Below, piece after piece: positions 23,971-37,017 of a stretch of DNA of 64,000 nucleotides. The notes beneath the pieces are model-generated. The model saw only the letters and a program-made list of their open reading frames with translations, was not told the origin of the DNA and searched no databases. The stretch covers positions 1,574,501 to 1,638,500 of the forward strand of contig JACVTC010000023.1 of NCBI GenBank assembly GCA_016946835.1, read 5' to 3'. The translations under genes and the position numbers were made by a program. The stretch comes from Neocallimastix lanati (nom. inval.) (Eukaryota; Neocallimastigomycota; Neocallimastigomycetes; Neocallimastigales; Neocallimastigaceae). Positions within the stretch are counted from its first letter, which is position 1. The number at the start of each line of letters is the position of its first letter.

Positions 23971-26900
23971 CTATTCATTCTCATCTTCATCGTATAAACT
24001 TACTTCTGTAAAATATGGAATAACATTTTTTATATGTATGTTCCTATCTGCAATTTCACCAGTAATGGGGTCACATACGGTAACTGTATTTAATTCTTGT
24101 TTAACAATCTTCAAAGGTCCAGTAAAGAAAGGGTCCAACTTCCGTCTATTAAATACTCTAATAAGAACTAAGTCACCAGGTTTAAAACTAGATCTCATCC
24201 TCTTAATTTGTTTTCGACGTTCCTCCCAAAGTTTATTTGCAGTTTCTATATTATTCACTGCTTCCCTGATCCATTTGTCATGAGTGATAAATTTCCTAAG
24301 CCAATATTCCTCTTCACTTTCCATTTCATTCCTTTTTTCTATATTTAAGGTAAGTTCGAATGGTTGTAAGTCTCGTCTCCCGTATAATAATTCGAAGCTG
24401 CTAAATTTAGTAACTTCATTCTTTGCGGTGCGGAGAGCCCATAAAGCGCTGTATAGAGTTTCGTCCCAAGTATCCACCTTTTTACCAAGTAACCGTAAGT
24501 ATTTACTGATTTCTCTGTTTCGATTTTCAACTTCTCCATTAGTTGCAGGGTGGTAAGTAGTAGCATAGTGCACGTAAACATCATGTAAGTCTAAGAATGC
24601 TTTTGTTTTATCTGAAATGAATTGTGGTCCATTATCCGTTATTAAAATTTCAGGAATTCCGTGCCTGGAAAATACCATTTTTAAAAATTTAATAATATCA
24701 TCTGATTCTATTTTCTCTAGAGGTTCTGCCTCCACCCATTTAGTCAGGTAATCTACTAATACAATTATATATTTATTACCATTTTTTGTAGGTGGTAAAG
24801 GACCAACCAAATCTAAGCCTACTCTTGAAAAGGGATATCCAGGAGGAGTAGCTATACTTTCTACGTTCTTATTAAGAATTTGTGATCTACATATTTGGCA
24901 ACGATGACAACTTTTAATTATCATTTGAACATCCTTTTTCATAGATTTCCAATAATAATCTCTTTTTATCTATTATAAGTTTTATAGATACCTTCATGGC
25001 CAATTTGATGTGCATCCTTAACTAGTTCCAGTTGTTTTCTTCTTTCTTTAATAACTTTCCTTATGTTTTCTCCTTGTTTATAATATTCAATACCATCGAT
25101 ATTTATGATTCTTTTGTTAATGAAATCATTCATAAATTTATTAATATCATCATCATTACTGTTAAGTGAAATATTATTAATATTACTATTATTAACTAAT
25201 GTATTTACTGTTTCTTTATTAATTTTTAATTCTTTTATAGGCAGTCTGGATAATGCATCGGCTATTACGTTCTTCCTCCCTTCTTCAAATTGGACGTTTA
25301 CATTTAAAATACTCAATTCAGTGACCCATTTGAGGTGTCTACTGTTGGAAGGTTCTCTTTTAGCGAAGATGCTAACCAATGGCTTATGATCAGTAAAAAC
25401 TACTGTGGGAAACTTACTACAAGAAAAGTATGGCTTAAATTTTCTTACACAGTGAAAAACTGCTTTTCCTTCTAAATCAGTGACACTATAGTTACATTCA
25501 GATGGAGATAAAGAACGACTTTCGAAATATATGGGAACTTCAGTATCATTTTTATCTAGTTGTAATAAAACTCCTCCAAGGCCATCTCTTGATGCATCTG
25601 TTCTTATGATGAAAGGTTTTGAATAATCTGGTGGGGTCAAAATAGGGGCAATCATCAAAGAATTTTTAAGTTTTTCAAAAGCTGAATTACAGTTATCAGA
25701 CCAGATATAGGTGACATCTTTTTTTAATAAGTTAAACAAGGGATTTGCTATCTGAGCGAAATTTTTAATAAATTTCCTATAATAATCAACGGCTCCAAGA
25801 AAAGATTTAAGTTGAGTGATATTTTTAGGAGGAAGCCAGTTCATGATGACCTTCACTTTATCCGGAATAGGTGAGATTCCTTTAGTAGATAAAGTGTGTC
25901 CTAATAGTATAACTTCTGTTTTAAAGAATGAGCACTTTTCAATATTTATTTTTAACCCATTATCAGCTAAAATTTGGAATACCTTAGTGAGATGGATGAT
26001 ATGTGATTCAATCGAATCCGAAAAAATTACCAAGTCATCGATGTATACAAATAAACATACTCCAATTAAATCAAAAAAAATCCGGTTCATTTCACGTTGA
26101 AAAGTAGCCGGTGCGTTACATAAACCGAACGGCATTACACAGAATTTGTAGTTTCCAAACATGGTAGTGAATGTTGTTTTATCTTTATCATCAGGGTTCA
26201 TTGGAACCTGATGATAACCAGAAAAAAGATCAATAGTAGAGAGTATTTTTGCGTTCCTTCCAATAAACATTAATATGTCATCAATTAAGGGTAAAGCATA
26301 TGAATCCTTAATAGTTATATTGTTTAAAGCCCTAAAGTCGACACACATTCTCCAGTCGCCGTTTTTCTTCGGAACTAGTACTACTGGAAATGCCCATGAA
26401 GAATAGGATGATTCTATTAATTTGTTTTCTATTAGCTTAATCAAGATTTTCTTAAGAGCCTTTGTTTGTGCTTTAGATAACCGGTAAGCTTTTAATTTTA
26501 TCGGTGTAGACTGAGGAATTAAATCAATTTTATGAGGTAACAATTTTGATTTTCCTAAGTCATCTGTTTTGATTGCTATTACATTTTTAAATTTTGAAAA
26601 TATTTTACTAATTTCATTTTTAAAATTATCAGGAACAGAAGATATTATTTCATTAATTAAATGTTCTTTCGTGTTAGGTAATTCATTAGTATTCGTAATT
26701 TCTTTATCATTGGTTACTGTAATTGTTAATAAAAAAGGTTCAGATTTGGTAGTTTGATGTTTTTCTATTTCTTCATCATCCTTGTAAGTATTATTAAGAT
26801 TAATGTCATAAAATAGATCTGCTAGTTTAATGTAATTATTATTTTCATCAATATAATATAAAGTATCATCTACTAAGTTAATATCAAATCTATTATTCTT

Positions 26901-28465
26901 TAGAGAATCAACACCAATCAAGATATCAAAAATATCATCTTTTTCGATTACCCTAAAATATTCATTAAAAGTTCTGCTACCAATAGAGACTTGTAAATCA
27001 TAGATATCACTATCTATTGAGGAATTTGAGTATGCTTGAAATATTGTTTCAGAGATTCTACCAATAGAAGATTTGTTGATTTTTAATTTATTTAAAGCGG
27101 AACGTGTAATAACATTGACACTGGCGCAAGTATCTAAAAATATTTCACAAAATAAATAATAATTGTCATTACATTTGTTATTGTTTGTTTAAGTGTTAAT
27201 TTTAAAGCTTTTAAGAATTCTGTTCGAAATTTTGGGAAGAGATCTAAAAGGTAGACCAATTTTGTTATTACATCAGTTGATGCAATTTCTTTTATCAATT
27301 CTTGAATATAATAATCACCAAAGGCTTCCATGAGTTTGATGTGCTTTTCAGTTTGTTTCATTGGAGTTTCACTTGTCTTGGTATTGGTATTCATTTCTTT
27401 CATTTTATTTTTTATATCTTTAATTCTCTCCTCTTTATTTTTGTTTTTAACTTTTCTAATATTTTTCTCTGTGATAAATGAAGGATCAAGGTACTCTAGT
27501 TTTTGGGTATTATAATTTTTTTTATTAGGAGCTTCATTCTTATTTTTACTATTTGCACTAATGGAATTCTCTACATTACCAGATAAGGACTTATTATGAT
27601 TTTTAATATTATGACTTTCATCAGCATCACCATTGTTTTCATCATTTTCAGATTCTTCTATCATGATTGCATCTTCATTGGATTCTATACTTCCGGGTTC
27701 AACTGTTTGACTAATGTTTGTATTATTAGTAGTATAATCATCATCATTTATGTCAATATTTTCCTTAAAGGTATTATAAATATTATTTTCTTCATTATTA
27801 TTGTCGTTATTATTATCATTATAATTATCTATTTTATAATTAATTTTATTATTATTCATATTATTATTTTCATGATCATTATTCATACTATTATTATGAT
27901 TATTAATATTATTATAATTATAATTAGCATTTGTATTACTATAATTGATATTATTTTTGTTATTATTATTATTATTACTTTTATTATTATTATTATTAAT
28001 ACTATTATTAGTACTAATTTTATTATCAATAGTATTATTATCAATACTATTATGACTCATAGCTGCTGTTTGTATTGGTTTTGGATTGTCCTTTAAATTA
28101 AATCTTACTTCCTTTCTATTGTATGGTTTTTCATTATGTTTGTTAATTTTATTTCTTGAATTTCGAGTAGCGGCTGCTACAATTTCAATTGGTCTATTTA
28201 ATATATTTTGTGAAGTATTATTGTTATTGTTTATATTAAGGTCATTACAATTTTGTTTTTCTTTAATATTATTATTAATTATAGGTAATATTTTTTTATC
28301 GTCTACCATTGTCATTATATTATTGTTATTATTATTATTATTATATAAGTCATTATTTTTAAACATTATTTTATTATAATTATTATTATATGAGTCATTA
28401 TTTTTAAACATTATTTTATTGGTTTGGTTAATGGAAGTTGTCCTTCTTCCATCTATTGGTTTAAA
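23971..28465 (-). pseudogene. T2 pol polyprotein with two frameshifting deletions
   Basis: Asn-rich leader (28411-27300), protease motif LDTCAS near 27135, reverse transcriptase with YIDD near 26040, RNase H (RTDASRDGLGG near 25600), HHCC (IGHEGIYKTY near 24990), integrase DDE core (24780-24540: VDYLTKW, TDNGPQF, NGEVENRN), and GPF-like tail (LDPFFTGPLKIV) ending with TAA at 23971. Lesion 1: a deletion just before the protease (about 27145) joins the leader in the wrong frame. Lesion 2: one base is missing near 24967 inside the HHCC domain. Otherwise the frames are open and closely resemble T3. Confidence 0.9.
28432..28465 (-). promoter_or_regulatory. T2 -1 ribosomal frameshift signal
   Basis: Minus strand: heptamer T TTA AAC (28459-28465) in gag phase, stop TAG, 7-nt spacer, stem TGGAAG/CTTCCA around loop AAGGACAA (28432-28451). 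The -1 frame runs open into pol. Confidence 0.8.
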
Positions 28466-29775
28466 TGTTTATTTATCAAACCTTTTTCTTCCAATTCAGC
28501 CAATTGTTTAAATGTATAAGGGCATTCTGAAGCTCTATGTCCATTCATTGTGCAACGGTAACAATTCACATGGTTGTTATTATTGTTGTTAATTGAGTTT
28601 TTATTAGTTACTAATGTATTAATAACATTATTATTTTCTATTCCATTGTTGTGATTATTTCCATTTTGAGAATTAAAAGATTGAATCATATTATTAGTAT
28701 TAAATTTATTATTGTTAAACCTTTGATTGTCATGTTCTTTATCATCATTTGTTATATTAATATTGTTGTTCAAATTGTTTAAATAATGATTAATTTTACT
28801 GTCTCTTATTTCATTGGATGGTTGATTATTATTCATATTATTCATATTATATTTGTTATTATTATTCATATATTGATTAATATTATTATTGTGTGAAAAT
28901 TTATTATAATTAAATCTACTATTATAACGATTTGTAAAATTTCCATTGTTCATTTTATTAATATCATTTGTATTATTCAAGTAATAATTTGGATTATTAT
29001 ATGGATTACTCATGTGATATACATAATTTGGATTTCTGAAATTGTTATTATTGTTCCATAATCTAGATTTAGAATTCCAGTTATTTCTTTCCTGAAATAT
29101 ATTATTATTATGGTTCATAGGTAATTGGTTTAGCTGTAAGTTTTTGTAGAACGGGTGTTGCATTAGTAAGCTATTATCTGGCTGATTCTGAGTAAACATA
29201 ATATGATTTCTCACATTATTAATTTCATTTCTTTGATTTATATTTGTTATTTCTTTTTCAGTCTCCTCAGCTACTTCTGCAATTTTGCACGCCTCATTTA
29301 TTGTATCACATTCTGCAACCATAACTCTTGAACATGGAAATACACGGGAGCGGGAGCTAATAGCATTCGTGTAATCCTTTACAGATATAAGTCTTCTATA
29401 TTCTAAACTGAGTTTATTATATAATTTCTTATATCTGTAATTAAACTTTTTAATTGATTCTTCTTGATTTATTTGTATTGTTTTGAGAACTGTACATTTA
29501 TCATTTTCCGTAATATGCAAATGTTCTTCAATTGTATTTTGAATTTCTTTAAATGTGGGATACCTCATTTCATCTCCTCGTCTTACTACCAATGATTGTA
29601 AAGCTCCTTGAATATCTTCTTCCACAGCTTCCTTGACCCAAATAAAAATTCGCCTTGGTTCCATTATGTCATATAACTTTATTGTCTTAACAAAGTCGGT
29701 CATCCAGCTGTCTACATCTTTACCATAATCTGCCAGATATGGTAGTTTCTTTTGTAATTTAGTAGCGTCAAACAT
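28453..29775 (-). CDS. gag: T2 Gag (capsid/nucleocapsid)
   Basis: Intact 440-residue Gag. The N terminus MFDATKLQKKLPYL aligns with T1 and T3. The capsid-like part covers about residues 1-200, followed by a long Asn/Tyr-rich region (about 200-400) and one CCHC knuckle CYRCTMNGHRASEC near the C terminus. The stop TAG lies four codon-lengths from the slippery heptamer region that leads to pol. Longer than T3 Gag (381) because of the Asn-rich part. ATG at 29773-29775 is the start, 168 nt from the LTR. Confidence 0.9.
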   Translation of the reverse strand: MFDATKLQKKLPYLADYGKDVDSWMTDFVKTIKLYDIMEPRRIFIWVKEAVEEDIQGALQSLVVRRGDEMRYPTFKEIQNTIEEHLHITENDKCTVLKTIQINQEESIKKFNYRYKKLYNKLSLEYRRLISVKDYTNAISSRSRVFPCSRVMVAECDTINEACKIAEVAEETEKEITNINQRNEINNVRNHIMFTQNQPDNSLLMQHPFYKNLQLNQLPMNHNNNIFQERNNWNSKSRLWNNNNNFRNPNYVYHMSNPYNNPNYYLNNTNDINKMNNGNFTNRYNSRFNYNKFSHNNNINQYMNNNNKYNMNNMNNNQPSNEIRDSKINHYLNNLNNNINITNDDKEHDNQRFNNNKFNTNNMIQSFNSQNGNNHNNGIENNNVINTLVTNKNSINNNNNNHVNCYRCTMNGHRASECPYTFKQLAELEEKGLINKHLNQ

Positions 29776-29917
29776 TGTAAAAAAAATTTACTTTAATTAA
29801 AAAAAAAATAAATGAAAATTTATATATATATATATATAAAAATAATATTCTACTATGATAAATATATTGTAATTATTATTTTCTTATTATTTTCATATTA
29901 ATTTATTTGATCTTGCT

Positions 29918-29938
29918 TCCCCCCCACGTTGGGCGCCA
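29918..29938 (-). promoter_or_regulatory. T2 primer-binding site (tRNA-Lys type)
   Basis: Minus strand TGGCGCCCAACGTGGGG, five bases after the LTR end, is the complement of the 3' end of eukaryotic tRNA-Lys as I know it. It differs entirely from the T1 and T3 primer site. Confidence 0.8.
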
Positions 29939-29943
29939 AATTT

Positions 29944-30238
29944 TGATACGTTATTTTTATAAGTATCAATGTTTTGTGAGTTAGCAAGATTGTATTAGAT
30001 AAAAGAAATATATTCTAATATAGAAATATATAATTACAATACACGTTATATTAAAACAAAGTATTTTGTCGTTTTATTTATTTTATTTAAACTGTTTTGG
30101 TCGTAATACAATTTTATAACAAAATATTATTAAAGATCTTATTAAATATCTTATTAATTTTTTTATTCCTAATTAACCTATAACTATATAATTTTTTTTA
30201 TAAATAAATATATTCCCCGAATATATTTATTTTAAACT

Positions 30239-30279
<41 letters not shown>

Positions 30280-30485
30280 TTTTTTATTTTTTTTTTCCAA
30301 AAATAAAACCTCCTTCCTTTTAAGAGTTATAATAATTTTTCTTTTATACTTCTAATTAACTATAAATTAAATTCTATTGGCTATTAACTAATTAGATAAA
30401 TTTAATAATTTTATATTACTATTTTTTTTTTATTATTATTATAATATACATATATATAATTTAACTAATTATTTATTATATTTAA
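29944..30485 (-). repeat. T2 5' LTR, inner part
   Basis: TGATACGTTATTTTT... as in the 3' LTR, cut by S1 after TTTAA 30481-30485. The remaining 46 bases of the LTR follow S1 at 38863-38908. Confidence 0.9.
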
Positions 30486-31899
30486 TGTTAAAAAGTAGAC
30501 AGATTGAATTTAACGAGGAATCAGGTTGATATATCTATATAATATAACTATATAGATATAAGTAAATTACTAAAATAAAAGAGTTATAAAGTTAAATTTA
30601 TTAATTTAACACTTAATTAAAGTAATAATTGGTTTGATATGATAAAAATTTTTATTTATTAATAAAAATATATAGTTATATTATAATAGGTTAACTATAA
30701 CCTTACAAAGAACAAAAAGATAAATTTGAATTTTCTTTTTATACTTTGTAGATTTGAGAATATTGATAATAATAATATAAAGTTGATAATAATAATATTT
30801 AGTATAAGAATATGTTTAATTTAAATAAATTATATTTTTTAATCTAATATATTAGCTAATATATATAATATAATATTAAATTTAAATATTTAATATAGTA
30901 ATTAATAATTAATAATTAATTAAATCAATATAACATAAATTAATACATAAACATTAATTTATGAATCAAGGATGACATGACCAAATGATTGATATGCGGA
31001 ACTTTTATGTGCTACTAATTTTTAATAGTGTCGTTATATTTAATTAACCTTTATTAATATATTTTAATTTATAAAACCCAATTAACCAAGGGTCTTCTCT
31101 AAAACTACAATCAAGAAGAGTAGTTATTAGGAATTTTTATAATAATTTAATTATTAATAATAATAAATATACATTTAAAATATATTATATCGGAGTATAG
31201 TATAATATATAATAAATATAACTATATAATTCTTAAAATGAAAATAAGAATAATAAAGTTAAATATATAAGAATATAATTATATAATAAATATGAATATA
31301 ATAAATAATATCAACTATATATATTTAATTATAATTAAAATAACTAAAACTATTTCATTATATTATATATTATAATATATAGAAGTATTATGTATTTTTA
31401 ATATAAACTTTAAAATAAATATGAATAGTTAAGTTATATATATAATAATATTCTTATTATATATATTTAGAAGAAATTAACTATTTAATTTAATATATTT
31501 AATATATTTCATATTATAATGAATAATATATATATAAATATTGAATAATATATGAATAAGAAATTATTTCAAATATTATTATTGACAAAAGAGATATAAA
31601 TTTAATATTTAATAATTATTATTAAATATACAAATATGTTACTACACATATTTGTTTTATATCATGATTCATGTTGAATAAATATTTTATTTATTAATAA
31701 TATTTAAGTTTAATATGATATCATTAGAATCAGTAGGCCTAAGCTGGTCCTAAGATGATCAAATAACTTATAATATTATAAAATAAATAAAATTTAAAGA
31801 ATAATTAATGAATTATAAATTTTTATTAATTATTTTGTTTTTAATAATTTTAATTGAAATTAATTGAAATTGAAATTTAATTCAGTTGTAATTTCAACA
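30486..31899 (-). repeat. S1 3' LTR containing J1
   Basis: TGTTAAAAAGTAGACAG...TTTCAACA; without the J1 insert and its duplication it is about 735 bp, matching the 5' LTR. It carries ATAACCTTAC at 30697-30706, the internal match of the primer site. Confidence 0.9.
30990..31664. mobile_element. Solo-LTR-like unit J1
   Basis: A 675-bp TGATATGCGG...TTTATATCA unit with TGAT duplicated at 30986-30989 and 31665-31668. It is absent from the other S1 LTR. J2 is an inverted copy. Confidence 0.85.
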
Positions 31900-31937
31900 A
31901 CGCCCTTCCACAAAAATCGGATTCCAGACGATTTTGT
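31900..31937 (-). promoter_or_regulatory. S1 polypurine tract and hairpin
   Basis: Minus strand: hairpin AAAATCG/CGATTTT with a 9-nt loop TCTGGAATC (31911-31936), then GTGGAAGGGCGT against the LTR. S2 has the same loop with a different stem. Confidence 0.7.
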
Positions 31938-32015
31938 GTAACGTTACATAAAGAAATTATTATATTTATAAAATTGTATATTTTAAAAAATTTTTTTTTT
32001 TTTTTTTTGAAGTAA

Positions 32016-32688
32016 TGATATAAAACAAATATGTGTAGCAACATATTTGTATATTTAATAATAATTATTAAATATTAAATTTATATCTCTTTTGTCAATA
32101 ATAATATTTGAAATAATTTCTTATTCATATATTATTCAATATTTATATATATTATTCATTATAATATGAAATATATTAAATATATTAAATTAAATAGTTA
32201 ATTTCTTCTAAATATATATAATAAGAATATTATTATATATATAACTTAACTATTCATATTTATTTTAAAGTTTATATTAAAAATACATAATACTTCTATA
32301 TATTATAATATATAATATAATGAAATAGTTTTAGTTATTTTAATTATAATTAAATATATATAGTTGATATTATTTATTATATTCATATTTATTATATAAT
32401 TATATTCTTATATATTTAACTTTATTATTCTTATTTTCATTTTAAGAATTATATAGTTATATTTATTATATATTATACTATACTCCGATATAATATATTT
32501 TAAATGTATATTTATTATTATTAATAATTAAATTATTATAAAGATTCCTAATAACTACTCTTCTTGATTGTAGTTTTAGAGAAGACCCTTGGTTAATTGG
32601 GTTTTATAAATTAAAATATATTAATAAAGGTTAATTAAATATAACGATACTATTAAAAATTAGTAGCACATAAAAGTCCCGCATATCA
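32016..32688. mobile_element. Solo-LTR-like unit J2 (inverted copy of J1)
   Basis: A 673-bp TGATATAAAAC...CGCATATCA unit, the reverse complement of J1 with few changes, flanked by GTAA (32012-32015 and 32689-32692). It sits in the 3' untranslated region of S1. Confidence 0.85.
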
Positions 32689-32692
32689 GTAA

Positions 32693-33114
32693 AAAGGTCA
32701 CATGAGTCCTTTAAAGAACACATTACAAGTGGCCATTTCATGGAAATTTCGAAATTGTCAAAATTTACTGAAATTAAAATTTTGTTATAAAATTAAATAT
32801 CGAGAAATATAATGGTGTGAATTTTATTTAAAATTTCGTTGAAAAAATGTGAATTTGAAATTTTGAAATTTAAATTGAAATTTCATCTTAATTTTATGCA
32901 TTAAATTGAAAATTTTTAAATATAGTGAAAATTTATAATTTAATGAATATAATAATGTAAAAAATAAATAAAGTATTATTAAATTTCGATTTTTAAAAAT
33001 TTTTGAAATTTTGAAATGTAAAATTTTAAATTAACTAATTTAATTTTGAAATATTATTATTTAATATACTATTTATAGCTTAAGTATAATAATTTTTTTT
33101 TTTTTTTTTTTTTT
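32693..33114. other. S1 3' untranslated region, remainder
   Basis: AT-rich, with GAAATTT-type repeats at 32745-33020 and a T tract at 33092-33116. No gene seen. Confidence 0.6.
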
Positions 33115-36100
33115 TTAATTATAAGAAAGAGAAGTGAATTTTCTATTATTCTTTAAATATTCTTGATATATTCTTTGATTCCTTGGATTATTTTCAACTT
33201 CATAAGAAGGCACCCAATTACTTGAACTTTTATATTTGTATCTAACTCTATATTCGTAGCAGTTTTTCTTGTAGTTTGTCCTAAATCCAGAAATTTCAAT
33301 AATATCATTAATGGATTCATTGTGCGAACTTCTATTTAAAAACTTCTGCGGAGTTGGAACATAAGGTTCCAATTCAGAGATATGAAAGATTGGATGATGT
33401 TTTGGAAAAGGTGACTTTTTAAGATCAATTTTATAATTATTATTCTCTAAAACATCGATTACCTTGTAAGGTCCATATTTACAAGGAGCGAGTTTAGAAC
33501 AATCTTCAATATTTAAGGAAGGAGGTGCTTGAATCCAAACCAAGTCACCTTCTTTTATTACAGGAGGTGGCATCCTTTTCTTATCCGCATAATTTTTATA
33601 TAATTCTTTAGATCTTAATAAGACATCTTTAATATGATTAAAACTTGTACTTACATTTTTAATAAATTTACTATTAGTATCAACTTGGGGTAGTAAGAAG
33701 TATTCGTCCATAGATGGATGAAATCCATAGTTAATAAAGAAAGGTGTTTCTTTCGTAGATTCATTGAATGAATTATTATAAGCGAACTCTGCAAGATAGA
33801 TCCAATTAATCCAATCGTCGTGATAATAAGATCTTGAATAAGCTCTTAAATACTGTTCAATAAAGGAGTTGCATCTCTCAACTTGACCAACAGTCTCATG
33901 ATGATCTGTTGTAGCTAATTTGGATTTAATATTAAGTAATTTCATGAATTCCTTCCAAAGTGCACTTGTAAACTGAGGACCTCTATCTGTATACATATCA
34001 TAAGGAAGACCATGTAATTTATAAACATTATTCATAAATGCTTTGGCAGTTTGTTTTGCATCAGGAATTTGTTTGAAAGGTATTAAGTGAATCATTTTAG
34101 AGAAACGATCCACTACAACCATTATTACCGTATATCCCTTTGAATCCGGGAGGCCACATAAAAAGTCAACTTCTATAGATTTCCAAGGTCTATCAGGTGC
34201 TTCCAACGGTTGTAGAAAGCCATATTTCCTAACTCTATTAATTTTGTTTCTTGCACAACATTCACAGGAATTGACAAATTTTGTAACATCATCTTGCATT
34301 TTGGGCCACCAAAAGTTTCTTGTAATTAATTCAAGAGTTCTTTTAATTCCAAGATGACCAGCGGAAGGCTTTTCATGATATTTAGTTAAGATTTCTAATC
34401 TTAAAATTTCAGGAATATAAATTAAATTATTATATAATATAATATTATCCTTTATTTTGAACTTATTCATTTTCCTAAAGGGTTTATAGGACATATCATT
34501 TTTAATATTCTGTGGGCTAAAATAGAGTCTAATATCATCAGCTGTGGCATCTGTTTTTGTAGCTTCTATAATTCTTTCTAAAAGATCGCTAACAACACCA
34601 ATAAAACATGGAACTTCCTTTATATTTTTTATGTCAAGAATATTTTCGGTTTTAGTTTCTTCATTATTTTTTATATAATCTGGTCTTCTTGAAAGAGAAT
34701 CAGGTTTTCCATTATTGGAACCTTGTCTATAAATTAATTCAAAATTATATTCTTGGAAGAACATATGCCATCTATGTTGCCTTTGATTACCAATTTTACC
34801 ACCAAGGGTATATAATAAGTTCCTATGATCAGTATAAACAGTTACTTTGTATTTCGCACCAAGTAATAAATGTCTCCATGCCAAAAAGGCTTCTCTAATA
34901 GCTAACAACTCCTTGTCTGTAATAGTATAATTAATTTCTGTACCTTGTAAGGTTCTTGAGAAATATGCAACTGGATGTAATTTATTATTATCATCCTTTT
35001 GTGATAAAACAGCACCAAGGGCAAAGTTACTTGCATCACATTCAACAATAAATGGTTTATTATTATCCGGATGGAATAAAACTGGAGAACTGGTTAATCT
35101 TTTCTTTAATTCTGAGAATGATTCTTCACATTTGTTATTCCAATTAAATTTAATATTTTTTCTGGTTAAATTATGTAAAGGTTTTGCAATTTTTGCAAAA
35201 TCTTTAACAAATCTTCTATAATAATTGCAAAGACCTAAAAACCTCTGTACGCCCTTTAAGTTATTTGGTTGAGGCCAGTCTTTAATTGATTCTATTTTCT
35301 TCGGATCGGTAGTGACACCTTGACCTGATAATACATATCCAAGGAATTCAACTTTCTCTTTATCAAATTCGCATTTTTCTAATTTTGCATATAAATTATT
35401 ATTAATTAATGCTTGCAAAACCTCCCTAACTTATTTATGATGTTCTTTTAAATCTTTGGAGTAGATTAAAATATCGTCTAAATAAAGAATAACACTTTTT
35501 TCTAAATATGGTCTTAGTACCGAATTAATAAACGATTGAAAAGTAGCTGGTGCGTTTTTTAAACCAAATGGCATAACTAAGTATTCATAGTGACCATATT
35601 TAGTTCTGAAAGCTGTCTTGTATTCATCCCCTTCCTTAATACGGATTAAATTATAGGCTGAACGTAAATCTAATTTTGTAAAATACATTGCTCCTTTAAC
35701 CTTTTCGATAATTTCATTAATAAGAGGTATGGGGTACGAGTTTCTTATAGTAACAGCGTTTAACTTCCTATAGTGTACGCATAACCGAAGTGTACCATCT
35801 TTTTTCTTTTGGAATAGAACTGGATAACCTGCAGGTGATTCAGATGGTCTAATAAATCCTTTTTTTAGGTTTTCTTTTATATATTCTTTCAAAACTTTAT
35901 TTTCCTCTTCGGTTAAGGGATAGATTGGACCATAGTGAAGGGAAGCGTCCTTCTCCAGCACTATTTTGCAGTCGGTTAAACGATGTGGGGGAAGTTTATC
36001 GGCTTCGGCTTTACTAAAAACAATAAATAGATCGCGATATTGAGGCGGAATATCTTCAATATTTGGATCTCCATTGTCATTTTTATTAATTTCTTTATTT

Positions 36101-37010
36101 GATAAGAAGGAATATATTAAAAAATTGTAATTATAGTCATTGTTTAAATTAAAATTATTTTTTAAATATTTATTTTGTTTTTTGAAATAATATTTATATT
36201 TATTAATAAAATAATGATTTTTATTAAAAAATTTTTTATAATTAAATTTATCACAAAATTTTGAAAATTTATTAAGGTTAAGGTTATTAAGTTTTTTATT
36301 AAAAAATTTTTTATTATAATTAAACTTCTGATCAAATTTTTTGAAATTTTTTGAAAAATTTTTATAATTAAATTTTTTTATTGATTTATTAAAAAGTAAA
36401 TAATTTTTTAAAATTTTATTTTTCATCGACTGTAGATATAAATTGTTTTTGCAATATTTATTAGGATTTTTGTTATTTTTATTTGAAAAATAATAATTTA
36501 AGTAAGAATATAATATATTCTTATCATAATTATAGTGAATTTTGAATTTTCGCATGAACTGATTACCAAAAAGTAGATCAGTTGGTATGCAATTTGTTAT
36601 TAGAAATTTTTCATTGTAATTTTTAAAATAAAATTTTTTATTCTTTTGTATTTTTATTTGAAATTTTAACCAAACGTACTGATCTATCTTAGTAGTAGAA
36701 CCAGATATACCTTTGACTGAAATTTTATTTTTTAAATTATAAATTTTTAAATTTAGTTTTTGAACTAAATTTTCTGTAATAAAATTACAAAATGATCCAG
36801 AATCTAGCATAGATTCAGATGTAATTTTTTGGTTATTTTTAATTTTTAATTTATTATTATTAATTGGTAGTCTTGTTGGAATGTAGCAATGGAATAAAAG
36901 AAAAGTTGAAGGTAGTTTTTGGGTTGTGATGCTATCAAATGAAGGAAAGTTATAATAAATTGTTTTTACATTTTTTGATGAATTGGACTCCGAGTGAAGT
37001 CCTTCATTTA
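33115..37010 (-). pseudogene. S1 pol polyprotein, one nonsense codon
   Basis: Open in -1 frame from the slippery site at 37017 to TAA at 33115, except for a single TAA at 35431-35433. Order: protease MLDSGSFCNFI (36810), a Lys/Asn-rich linker (36100-36500), reverse transcriptase with YLDD (near 35490), RNase H (VECDASNFALG near 35040), HHCC (AGHLGIKRTLEL near 34360), DDE integrase (VVDRFSKM, TDRGPQF, HHETVGQVERCN, 34120-33880), a GPY-type tail (YGPYKVID near 33470), and a chromodomain-like C terminus (YRVRYKYKSSSNWVPSYEV near 33230). The stop falls between the RT catalytic motif and RNase H. A chromodomain normally steers integration to marked chromatin; that role here is inference. Confidence 0.9.
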
Positions 37011-37017
37011 GTTTTTT
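36985..37017 (-). promoter_or_regulatory. S1 -1 ribosomal frameshift signal
   Basis: Minus strand: heptamer A AAA AAC (37011-37017) in gag phase immediately before the gag TAA, an 8-nt spacer, then stem GGACT/AGTCC (36985-37002). The -1 frame opens directly into pol. Confidence 0.75.
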
